A stretch of DNA of 5,940 nucleotides from Bacteriovoracaceae bacterium UBA2428. GTDB lineage: Bacteria > Bdellovibrionota > UBA2428. Below the pieces are notes generated by a model. That model was not told where the DNA came from, searched no databases, and saw only the letters and a list, made by a program, of their open reading frames with translations. Shown here piece by piece: positions 1 through 5,038 of the stretch (positions are counted from its first letter, which is position 1; each line of letters starts with the position of its first letter). A program made the translations under genes and the position numbers. Location of the stretch: positions 12,472 through 18,411 of the forward strand of contig DDRA01000005.1 in NCBI GenBank assembly GCA_002343545.1, in the 5' to 3' direction.

Positions 1-573
1 GTGCTGGATCAGCTCGTTGGGAGGGAGGGTCAGTTTGAGTTCGTCGTTGTTAAGCGCGAAAGACGTGTAGAAGACTTGGTCCTTGCCCGGAAGCTTGCCG
101 AGCACGCCGCAGTCGAGGCCCGTGATTTCGCGCGAAGCGCCGGCGGGGAGATCGCCGATCGCGCAGTTGCCCGAAGCGTCGAGATTGAGCGCCTTGAGCC
201 ATTCCGCCGAGTGCGAGGTCACGACGACCTTGGAGACGGTGTAGTCCATGGCGCGCGCGCCCGGAGCGATCGGAAGCTCGGCGCCCACCGAGAAGGAGCC
301 TTCCGTGACGAGCTGGCCGAGCGGTTCGCCCGTGCAGTCGACCTTACCGTAGAAGGTCTGCTTGATCGCGAGGTTCATCGCGGTCACGTCGGCCTCGTGC
401 ACGGCGCAGCCGATGCCGTTGGCTTGAACGCTGAGTTCGTTGCGGGGAGCCGTTTGGAAACGACCTTGGAATTCGATGGTATCGGCGACTTTGTCGGCCG
501 TTTTGCCGCAGGCGGCGAGACCGAGGGCGCCGAAGAGTGCGAGGGCGGAAGTGCTTTGCTTGTAACGAATCAT
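1..573 (-). CDS. Predicted outer-membrane lipoprotein, 3' end beyond window
   Basis: I do not recognise the family. The frame begins at ATG 573-571 and stays open for 191 codons to the left edge, so the C-terminus is missing. The start reads MIRYKQSTSALALF, followed by a hydrophobic stretch and a lipobox LAAC at residues 19-22: a type II signal peptide with Cys22 as the lipidation site. Gly at +2 argues against inner-membrane retention, so the outer membrane is likely (inference). The mature part has four more cysteines (about 56, 80, 137, 155), which could form two disulfides in the periplasm. A Shine-Dalgarno AGGA (582-585) sits 8 nt before the ATG. The start overlaps the stop of the upstream 84-residue gene as ATGA, so the two are probably translationally coupled in one operon. 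Codon use is GC-rich like the neighbours. The gene call is firm; the function is unknown. Confidence 0.85.
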   Translation of the reverse strand, partial: MIRYKQSTSALALFGALGLAACGKTADKVADTIEFQGRFQTAPRNELSVQANGIGCAVHEADVTAMNLAIKQTFYGKVDCTGEPLGQLVTEGSFSVGAELPIAPGARAMDYTVSKVVVTSHSAEWLKALNLDASGNCAIGDLPAGASREITGLDCGVLGKLPGKDQVFYTSFALNNDELKLTLPPNELIQH

Positions 574-824
574 GATACGGGTCCTTTCCAGACTTTGTTT
601 CGAACGGCGTCGACGGCCTCGCCCACGAGGGCGGCATCGCCCCCGAGGGCCGTGCGCGCGACGCGATAGATCGCCCACGGAACGAGGCCGGCGAGGGGAG
701 ACAATCCCAACGCCAATCCCGCGCCGAAGCCGATGGTTACGGAAGCGAGCGGATGATCCGTGATCCCCCGCTCAACGGTTTCGCGAAGGTTCTCTCCCTT
801 CGCTTCGTCGATGGTACGAGCCAT
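570..824 (-). CDS. Small glycine-rich membrane protein (84 aa), DUF883-operon partner
   Basis: Hypothetical protein of 84 residues. Residues 1-24 are charged and polar. Residues about 27-53 form a glycine/alanine/leucine-rich hydrophobic segment (IGFGAGLALGLSPLAGLVPW) long enough to cross the membrane once, or as a short hairpin around the prolines. The tail is basic and ends KVWKGPVS. The motif HPLASVTIGFGAGLAL resembles HPLLAVGVAVGAGWLV in the DUF883 protein encoded just upstream, suggesting shared ancestry or a common way of inserting in the membrane (inference). The gene starts 15 nt after the DUF883 stop, with a Shine-Dalgarno GAGG 5 nt before the ATG. Its TGA overlaps the next ATG (ATGA). 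The position recalls yqjE after yqjD in enterobacteria, but sequence similarity to YqjE cannot be claimed. Probably an inner-membrane protein. Confidence 0.8.
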   Translation of the reverse strand: MARTIDEAKGENLRETVERGITDHPLASVTIGFGAGLALGLSPLAGLVPWAIYRVARTALGGDAALVGEAVDAVRNKVWKGPVS

Positions 825-839
825 GACGACCTCGCCAGG

Positions 840-1160
840 CTACGCTTCTTGGCGGCGCGAGGAGAAGAGACGCGACACGAGCCAGCCCGCGCCAACGGCC
901 ACGCCGACGGCGAGAAGCGGGTGCTTCTTCACGGTCTTCATGAGCTGCGAGCCCATTTTTTCCGCGTCACCGCGGAAGGTGTCGTAGCCGGCGGAGAGCT
1001 TTTCGCTCGCCGTGTGCATGAGATCTTGTCCGAAGGACTTCGATTCCTGCAGCACGTCTTTCGCGCCGTTCTTGAAGGTGTTCGCCGCATCCTTGGCGTT
1101 GTTCTTCAGATCTTTGGCCGTATCTTTGATGGCGTCGGTATTCACGATTGCTTGTCCCAT
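840..1160 (-). CDS. DUF883 (YqjD/ElaB-like) membrane-anchored protein
   Basis: A 106-residue protein with the DUF883 layout. The N-terminal two thirds is polar, alanine- and lysine-rich and helical, with LEA-like KDxAKD repeats at residues 12-36. A single C-terminal transmembrane segment follows at about 81-98 (HPLLAVGVAVGAGWLVSRLF), then a basic tail SSRRQEA. Family knowledge: E. coli YqjD and ElaB are inner-membrane, C-terminally anchored proteins that bind ribosomes and are induced in stationary phase or stress. The same role here is inference. The start is well defined: AAGGAGGT lies 4 nt before ATG 1160-1158. It is the first gene of a cluster of three, with a sigma-54-like promoter about 33 nt upstream of the start codon. 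No cysteines and no enzyme motif are seen. Confidence 0.85.
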   Translation of the reverse strand: MGQAIVNTDAIKDTAKDLKNNAKDAANTFKNGAKDVLQESKSFGQDLMHTASEKLSAGYDTFRGDAEKMGSQLMKTVKKHPLLAVGVAVGAGWLVSRLFSSRRQEA

Positions 1161-1192
1161 AGTGACCTCCTTGGGTTGTTGGAGGCGGGAAA

Positions 1193-1209
1193 TGCAACTC
1201 GTGGGCCAA
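1193..1209 (-). promoter_or_regulatory. Candidate sigma-54 (RpoN) promoter of the DUF883 cluster
   Basis: On the minus strand the 17 bases read TTGGCCCACGAGTTGCA. The known sigma-54 consensus is YTGGCACG-N4-TTGCW. Here the -24 box matches 6 of 8 positions, including the invariant GG, and the -12 box TTGCA matches 5 of 5. The spacing from GG to GC is exactly 10. Transcription would start near 1182, giving a leader of about 20 nt that contains the strong Shine-Dalgarno and nothing else. The match and the position are seen directly; activity is inferred and needs rpoN plus an enhancer-binding protein in the host. Confidence 0.5.
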
Positions 1210-1224
1210 GCCCAAAAAGCTCCC

Positions 1225-1257
1225 CAAATCCCTTCCCAGCGCCAAATCGAACAAATC
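1225..1257 (-). repeat. Three phased GATTTG repeats upstream of the sigma-54-like box
   Basis: GATTTG occurs on the minus strand at 1257-1252, 1248-1243 and 1230-1225, so the starts are 9 and 18 bases apart. They lie just upstream of the candidate -24/-12 promoter. They could be activator sites, but ordinary enhancer sites for sigma-54 lie further upstream, and a six-base word in purine-rich DNA can recur by chance. Confidence 0.3.
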
Positions 1258-1303
1258 CCCGGGGCAAAAAAGGACTTCTGTGGAAAAATGCAAAGGAGCG
1301 AAA

Positions 1304-1336
1304 GGCGTCAGGCATTTTTTGGTAGCGCAGCCGCGT
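1304..1336 (+). repeat. Left inverted repeat of the RAYT unit (REP-like, contains GTAG)
   Basis: This 33-bp sequence matches the reverse complement of 2013-2045 at 29 of 33 positions. Conserved blocks in order are GGCGTCAGGC, five T, GGTAGC, CA, then CCGCGT. The four differences are at 1314, 1315, 1327 and 1330. GTAG is at 1322-1325. A short CGC/GCG stem with a 4-nt loop follows at 1326-1335, much weaker than the stem at the other end. The last base is the first base of the transposase stop codon on the opposite strand. Confidence 0.8.
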
Positions 1337-1983
1337 TAAAAGCCTCGCAGATTCGGATCAAACGGAACAGGTTTTCGCAGGGTCCGGCTGAAAAGAGTCT
1401 CGAGAGTTTTCTTCCGAAACCCAGAACGCAGCCCTTCGAGCGTCGGTTTTCGAAGAGGTTCGGACATCCAGCGTTGGAGCTGTTGGTGCGTCCATTCGCT
1501 TTGAAATGCATGCTTCGCGAAAAGGTCGTCCAAGAAGGGTTCTCGAAAGTTCTTTGACCATGAACTGTAGGGGTAGTCTTCGTAGCTCGGAACGAGAGCG
1601 GCCCTAACGGGATTCTGCGCGACATACCGCATAGCCACGAGATAGCTAGGCGCGGTCGGTAGCAGTGTTCTTCCATAGCGGCTCTGAAATCGGTACCTCT
1701 GGGTGCCATGCAGAGTTCCCACCCGCGTACTAAGCCGGCTTTGAAAGTACTGCGCGATTCGATCGACGCGCCCCTCCGCGCAGCTCGCCAGAAGGTGGTA
1801 GTGGTTTCCCATTAGAACGAAGCCATGTAGGGACACGGGGTAGACCTGTCGGCAGCGCGAGAGAAGTTCCAGACTCGAGTTCCAGATTTCACTTAGCGCA
1901 CCTGGGAAGAACGCTCGGTCGAGGACTCGATTGTAGAGATGGTAGGGGAGATGAGGAATCTGGGGGGTTTTGCGTCTTGCCAT
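1336..1983 (-). CDS. REP-associated tyrosine transposase (RAYT), IS200-like Y1 family
   Basis: A 215-residue single-domain Y1 (HUH) DNA transposase, which would cut and join single-stranded DNA through a 5'-phosphotyrosine. The N-terminal strand PHLPYHLYNRVLDRAFF (10-26) is typical. The metal-binding HUH motif is HGFVLMGNHYHLL (53-65), with the histidine pair at 61 and 63. The family block RYVAQNPVRAALV follows at 119-131, then YEDYPYSSW (134-142). Tyr120 is the likely nucleophile by position (inference). The remainder is a basic C-terminal tail to 215, somewhat long for the family. The ATG has no good Shine-Dalgarno; only GAAG touches it, and a strong stem-loop ends 3 nt upstream, so translation is probably weak. 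Codons such as AGA, CGA, AGT and CTA are more frequent than in the neighbouring GC-ending genes, a sign of separate origin. The reading frame is intact. Confidence 0.9.
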   Translation of the reverse strand: MARRKTPQIPHLPYHLYNRVLDRAFFPGALSEIWNSSLELLSRCRQVYPVSLHGFVLMGNHYHLLASCAEGRVDRIAQYFQSRLSTRVGTLHGTQRYRFQSRYGRTLLPTAPSYLVAMRYVAQNPVRAALVPSYEDYPYSSWSKNFREPFLDDLFAKHAFQSEWTHQQLQRWMSEPLRKPTLEGLRSGFRKKTLETLFSRTLRKPVPFDPNLRGF

Positions 1984-1986
1984 CTT

Positions 1987-2017
1987 CGCGCCATGGCAAG
2001 AGACGTGCCATGACGCG
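1987..2017 (-). other. Strong stem-loop ahead of the RAYT start, preceded by GTAG
   Basis: Arms 1987-1998 and 2006-2017 pair at 11 of 12 positions (seven perfect CATGGCA/TGCCATG pairs, one C-A mismatch, then four CG-rich pairs) around a 7-nt loop. On the minus strand GTAG (2027-2024) comes 6 nt before the stem. GTAG followed by a hairpin is the known layout of REP sequences recognised by RAYT proteins. The stem ends 3 nt before the transposase ATG, so in mRNA it could also hide the ribosome site. Confidence 0.7.
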
Positions 2018-2045
2018 GATGAGCTACCAAAAAGCGCCTGACGCC
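2013..2045 (-). repeat. Right inverted repeat of the RAYT unit (REP-like, contains GTAG)
   Basis: Inverted partner of 1304-1336 with 29 of 33 matching positions. Read on the minus strand it has the same order: GGCGTCAGGC, GC, five T, GGTAGC, then CCGCGT. It begins 2 bp after the proS stop codon and overlaps the outer arm of the stem-loop at 1987-2017. A 4-bp stem with a 3-nt loop (2034-2044) followed by five T could act as a weak terminator for proS. Confidence 0.8.
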
Positions 2046-2047
2046 CC

Positions 2048-3574
2048 TCAGTAAGCTTTGGCCATGACGACCCTTTGGGTCGAGGGCTTGCCCGTGAAGG
2101 GGCAGGTGCCGGCGCCGCGGAAGGCGGTGGGCATGTCCTCTTCGAGCGGGATGCAGCGGATCGAGGTTTCGTATTTTTCGGAGAGCTTTTCCTCGTCTTC
2201 GCCCGTGCCGGCCCAGTGGACCCAGGCGAAGCCGCCGTCGCCCTTGAAGTAGGCTTCGAAGTCGGCGACCGAGTCGATGGCTTTCGAGCGCGCCCACAGA
2301 CGTTTTTCCGCGCGGGCGTAGAGCTCGGACTGCATCGTCTCGAAGAGGAGCGGTTTGATCGACTCGAGCGCTTGGTCGCGCGGCACGAAGCTCTTCTTGG
2401 CTTTGCGGCGATCGGCTTCGGGGAGCTGCTCCTCGTTCGCGACGAAGCGACGTACGAGGCAGAGCGAGCCGTTCTGCACGTCCTTGGGGCCGATCTCGAT
2501 GCGCAGCGGGACGCCCTTGCATTCCCACTCGAAGAACTTGGCGGGCGGCTTCATGTTGTCGCGATCGTCGAGCTTGACCGCGAGGCCTTGCGACTTGAGC
2601 GCCGCGAAAACCCGGTCGGCCTCGTCCATGACGACTTTCTTCTCGTTGTCGTCGCGGTAGATCGGCACGATGACGACGTGGATGGGCGCGAGCTTGGGCG
2701 GGCAGATGAGGCCCGCGTCGTCGGAGTGGGTCATGATGAGCGCGCCCATCAGGCGCGTGCTGACGCCCCAGCTTGTCGCGTAGGCGAAGTCGAGCTTGCC
2801 GTTGCGATCGAGGAACTTGACGTCGGCGGCCTTGGAGAAACTCTGGCCCAGGTAGTGGCTCGTACCGCTCTGAAGGGCCTTCCCGTCCTGCATCATGGCT
2901 TCGATCGTGAGCGTCTCGACGGCGCCGGCAAAGCGCTCGCCCGGCGTCTTCTTGCCCCGCACGACGGGCACGGCCATGACGTTGCGGGCGAAGTCCGCGT
3001 AGACTTCGAGCATCTTGTAGGTCTCTTCGAGGGCTTCGGCCTCGGACGCGTGGGCGGTGTGCCCTTCCTGCCACAGGAATTCGGCCGTGCGCAGGAAGAG
3101 GCGCGTGCGCATCTCCCAGCGCACGACGTTCGCCCATTGGTTAATGAGCAGGGGCAAATCGCGGTAGCTCTGGATCCAGCCGCGGTAGGTATTCCAGATG
3201 ATCGTCTCCGAGGTCGGGCGGACGACGAGCGGCTCTTCGAGCTTGGAATCGGGATCGACGACGACTTCGCCGTCCACGGTCTTAAGGCGATGGTGCGTGA
3301 CAACGGCGCATTCCTTGGCGAAGCCCGCGGCGTGCTTCTCTTCCTTGGCGAGGTACGAAAGCGGAATGAAGAGCGGGAAGTAGGCGTTCACGTGCCCGGT
3401 CGCCTTGAAGCGCGCGTCGAGCTCGGCCTGCATCTTTTCCCAGATGCCGTAACCGTGGGGGCGGATGACCATGCAGCCGCGCACGCCCGAGTTTTCGGCG
3501 AGTTCGGCTTCACGAACGATGTCTTGGTACCATTGACCGTAGTTCTCGGCGCGGGGAGTGATTTTGTGTTCCAT
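2048..3574 (-). CDS. proS: Prolyl-tRNA synthetase, type 3 (archaeal/eukaryotic-like)
   Basis: A 508-residue class II synthetase that charges tRNA-Pro with proline in the cytoplasm. It has the short type 3 architecture without the editing insertion of bacterial-type ProRS. Motif 1 lies around residues 33-71 (GCMVIRPHGYGIWEKMQ...YFPLFIP). The proline-binding RPTSE is at 119-123. Motif 2 is at about 152-176 (RWEMRTRLFLRTAEFLWQEGHTAHA). Motif 3 is at about 268-289 (TSWGVSTRLMGALIMTHSDDAGL). The anticodon-binding domain starts near 297 (APIHVVIVPIYR). The C-terminal domain ends with the typical tyrosine (VMAKAY). In that domain most of the usual zinc cysteines are absent: WAGTGEDEE replaces the expected W-C-G...C-E, and TCPFTGK keeps one of two. 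The start lacks a clear Shine-Dalgarno, but the N-terminus MEHKITPRAENYGQWYQDIV fits the family. It is probably transcribed on its own, since a terminator lies upstream. Confidence 0.95.
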   Translation of the reverse strand: MEHKITPRAENYGQWYQDIVREAELAENSGVRGCMVIRPHGYGIWEKMQAELDARFKATGHVNAYFPLFIPLSYLAKEEKHAAGFAKECAVVTHHRLKTVDGEVVVDPDSKLEEPLVVRPTSETIIWNTYRGWIQSYRDLPLLINQWANVVRWEMRTRLFLRTAEFLWQEGHTAHASEAEALEETYKMLEVYADFARNVMAVPVVRGKKTPGERFAGAVETLTIEAMMQDGKALQSGTSHYLGQSFSKAADVKFLDRNGKLDFAYATSWGVSTRLMGALIMTHSDDAGLICPPKLAPIHVVIVPIYRDDNEKKVVMDEADRVFAALKSQGLAVKLDDRDNMKPPAKFFEWECKGVPLRIEIGPKDVQNGSLCLVRRFVANEEQLPEADRRKAKKSFVPRDQALESIKPLLFETMQSELYARAEKRLWARSKAIDSVADFEAYFKGDGGFAWVHWAGTGEDEEKLSEKYETSIRCIPLEEDMPTAFRGAGTCPFTGKPSTQRVVMAKAY

Positions 3575-3584
3575 AGCGCGGCCG

Positions 3585-3613
3585 AGTGTAGCAGGTCGCG
3601 GACGGCGTGGCAG
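3585..3613 (-). promoter_or_regulatory. Weak sigma-70-like promoter candidate for proS
   Basis: On the minus strand CTGCCA (3613-3608) and TACACT (3590-3585) are separated by 17 bases. Each matches its consensus hexamer at 4 of 6 positions. It sits between the upstream terminator and the proS start codon, where a promoter is needed. Transcription would begin only a few bases before the ATG, which would fit the missing Shine-Dalgarno. This is a weak match in GC-rich DNA and may be chance. Confidence 0.25.
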
Positions 3614-3630
3614 CGAGCTTCCCGCAAAGA

Positions 3631-3664
3631 AAAGGCCCGGCTCCCAAGGCGGGGCCGGGCCTCT
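3631..3664 (-). terminator. Rho-independent terminator after the 392-aa lipoprotein gene
   Basis: A perfect 9-bp GC-rich stem, AGGCCCGGC (3633-3641) with GCCGGGCCT (3654-3662), encloses a 12-nt loop. On the minus strand the stem is followed directly by TTTCTTT, as expected for a terminator reading leftward. It lies about 30 bp after the lipoprotein stop and before the proS start, so it separates those two transcripts. T content on the plus-strand side is shorter, so activity in that direction is less likely. Confidence 0.8.
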
Positions 3665-3692
3665 TTGATCACCGAACGATACCGGACGGGAA

Positions 3693-4871
3693 CTAGTTCG
3701 GAAGGTCGGCGAAGCTGGCCGCCGTAAAGGTCAAGCCCGAGGTCAGACCCGAGAAAACCGCGGCCGAGGACGAGTGGCCCGTCACGAGCGTGAAGGGCAG
3801 GCTGCCGCTCGTCGGCATCGCGATACCGTCGTTACCCGAGCATCCGCCGGTGCTGCTGCAGGCCGCTTGGGCCGTCGAGGTCCAGCCCGTCGCCGTATCG
3901 ATGCCGCTGGTCGACTTCGTCCAGAGCAGCGGCTTGAGGCCGCTCGTGACGTCACCCTTGATCGTCGCGACCCAGCCACCGACCGGGTTCGCGTAGGCTT
4001 CCGAGTGGATGCCCGAGACGTCGCGGACGCCATCGGCGTTCAAGGAGCCGTCCGCGTTCAAGCCCACTTTGGCGTAGAAGCGGTCGTGGCGCGACCAGCC
4101 GCAGCTGCCGTCGCCGCTGCAGTCGAAGCGATCCGAACGGCCTTCGTAGCGAAGCTCGCCCGTCGACTCGTCGAAGCTCGCGAAGAAGGTGCCCGTCTTG
4201 TCGTTGCCCTGGTCTTCGATCGTGGCGAACTCGAGCAGGCTGCCCGTGACCTTGGTCATGAGCTGGAAGGTGCCGAAGTCGGGGATCTCGAGCTTCACGC
4301 CGTGGGAGTAGTGCGCGTTGTCGGCGGCCGGGCTAGCAGCGGTCACGTCGATCACCATCGAGGAGGCGCCCATGTCCGCGACCTGCTCCGCGGTGAAGCA
4401 AGCCGTATCGATCGTCATCGTGACCGATCGTTTGGTCCCGTCGAAAGTCAGGCCGCCGGCGTTCTTGAGCGCGCAGGCGATGTTCTTGACGAGCGTGTAG
4501 CTGCCCGGGATGGAGTCCGGGGAGCCGGTGTCCTTGACGAGACGGCAGTAGAAGCCGCGGAGCGCGAATTCCGCGTCGCTTTGCGGGAGCTTGTTGCCGT
4601 CGGCCGTGCCCGTGCCGTCGGTCGGTTCCGCGTGCTGCGTGCAGTGCGTGCTGGCCGTATCCATGGTGCGGAGGCCTTTGAGTTGAACGGCCGCCGCGTC
4701 GCCGAGACCGCTACCGAGACCTTTCACGCCCGCGTCCACGCCGCCGATGATCGTGGCGATGTCCGCAGCATCCTTCGAAGCGGCCGGATTGGTTCTTTCC
4801 GCGCCGCAACCCGCGAGGCTCGCGAGCGCCATTGCTCCCGTGAAGGCCGTGGTCCAACCGAACTTTTGCAT
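3693..4871 (-). CDS. Predicted lipoprotein of unknown function (392 aa, cysteine-containing)
   Basis: Family not recognised. The frame is open from an ATG at 4904, but ATG 4871-4869 is preferred: AAGGAG stands 4 nt before it, and the protein then begins directly with a signal peptide (MQKFGWTTAFTGAMALASLAGC). The lipobox LAGC is at residues 19-22, so Cys22 would be lipidated; Gly at +2 suggests outer-membrane sorting. The mature protein is rich in Gly, Ser, Thr, Ala and Asp. It has eight further cysteines (about 77, 109, 133, 158, 251, 257, 338, 344), including close pairs CSGDGSC and CSSTGGC that could form small disulfide loops. A short tandem NADGSLNADG lies near 272-281. The strand-like pattern and lack of helix repeats suggest a beta-rich secreted domain (inference). 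It is followed by a clear terminator. The upstream neighbour is an RNA methyltransferase 167 bp away, so it probably has its own promoter, though none is obvious. Confidence 0.88.
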   Translation of the reverse strand: MQKFGWTTAFTGAMALASLAGCGAERTNPAASKDAADIATIIGGVDAGVKGLGSGLGDAAAVQLKGLRTMDTASTHCTQHAEPTDGTGTADGNKLPQSDAEFALRGFYCRLVKDTGSPDSIPGSYTLVKNIACALKNAGGLTFDGTKRSVTMTIDTACFTAEQVADMGASSMVIDVTAASPAADNAHYSHGVKLEIPDFGTFQLMTKVTGSLLEFATIEDQGNDKTGTFFASFDESTGELRYEGRSDRFDCSGDGSCGWSRHDRFYAKVGLNADGSLNADGVRDVSGIHSEAYANPVGGWVATIKGDVTSGLKPLLWTKSTSGIDTATGWTSTAQAACSSTGGCSGNDGIAMPTSGSLPFTLVTGHSSSAAVFSGLTSGLTFTAASFADLPN

Positions 4872-4875
4872 ACGA

Positions 4876-4881
4876 CTCCTT
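4876..4881 (-). promoter_or_regulatory. Shine-Dalgarno fixing the lipoprotein start at 4871
   Basis: AAGGAG on the minus strand, 4 nt before ATG 4871-4869. It lies inside the frame that would be coding if the ATG at 4904 were used, and that upstream ATG would add 11 residues (MDIFNLATRSR) before the signal peptide. The downstream start is therefore favoured. Confidence 0.7.
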
Positions 4882-4998
4882 GTGGCTAAGTTGAAAATGT
4901 CCAACCACTTGAGGGTAGGCGAAGAAAAGAGGGGGCGTAAGTGGCTTCGTTGACGTTAGGAAAATTTGAGCGACGTGGGTCATCGTGGGACGTCAAGG

Positions 4999-5036
4999 AT
5001 CCGACGGGCGAACGCGCGGAACGAACGGAGTCGGAT
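4999..5036 (-). other. Inverted repeat just after the methyltransferase stop
   Basis: ATCCGAC (4999-5005) and GTCGGAT (5030-5036) are perfect 7-bp arms around a 24-nt GC-rich loop, starting 2 bp beyond the TAA stop. There is no T tract after it on the minus strand, so it is not a standard intrinsic terminator. It may stabilise the mRNA 3' end or be chance. An overlapping 6-bp palindrome (5032-5045) covers the stop codon and would compete for the same bases. The rest of the gap to 4872 shows no clear promoter. Confidence 0.25.
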
Positions 5037-5038
5037 AT

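Larger units (their letters stand above)
1304..2045 (-). mobile_element. RAYT/REP-like unit: IS200-type transposase gene between inverted repeats
   Basis: A 742-bp unit bounded by 33-bp imperfect inverted repeats (29/33 identical), containing one gene, the IS200-like tyrosine transposase. The outer boundary on the right is 2 bp from the proS stop codon; on the left the match ends abruptly at 1304. Family knowledge: REP-associated tyrosine transposases act on short palindromic elements preceded by GTAG or GGAG and are often flanked by inverted copies of them. Both repeats here carry GGTAG, and the right one leads into a 12-bp stem. No target-site duplication is expected for this family and none was looked for as proof. 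Whether the unit still moves, or only mobilises short repeats elsewhere in the genome, cannot be judged from one copy. Confidence 0.7.

Noticed and set aside
1..669. Plus-strand frame of 222 codons at the left edge
   Set aside because: It covers the opposite strand of the lipoprotein at 573-1 and part of the 84-aa gene, which have a signal peptide, ribosome sites and an ATGA overlap. The plus frame has no such support.
1257..1264. CCCCGGGG palindrome
   Set aside because: An 8-bp self-complementary word in GC-rich DNA without supporting context; likely chance.
1893..3137. Minus-strand frame (414 codons) overlapping proS and the RAYT start
   Set aside because: An out-of-frame shadow of proS dominated by Arg and Gly. 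It runs across the inverted repeat and into the transposase gene in the wrong frame.
2075..3727. Long plus-strand open frame (550 codons) opposite proS
   Set aside because: It is antisense to a clear prolyl-tRNA synthetase, is very rich in Arg, Ala, Gly and Val, and shows no domain. Such frames are common opposite GC-rich genes.
3774..4889. Plus-strand open frame (371 codons) opposite the 392-aa lipoprotein
   Set aside because: Arg/Ala/Val-rich low-information sequence with no domain. The minus strand has a lipoprotein signal, a Shine-Dalgarno and a terminator.
4882..4908. Partial dyad (GTGG...CCAC with TTG/CAA) upstream of the lipoprotein start
   Set aside because: The arms are short and broken by unpaired bases; not convincing as an operator or riboswitch.
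4951..5000. TTGACG words on both strands as -35 boxes
   Set aside because: No acceptable -10 hexamer lies 16-18 bases downstream on either strand.
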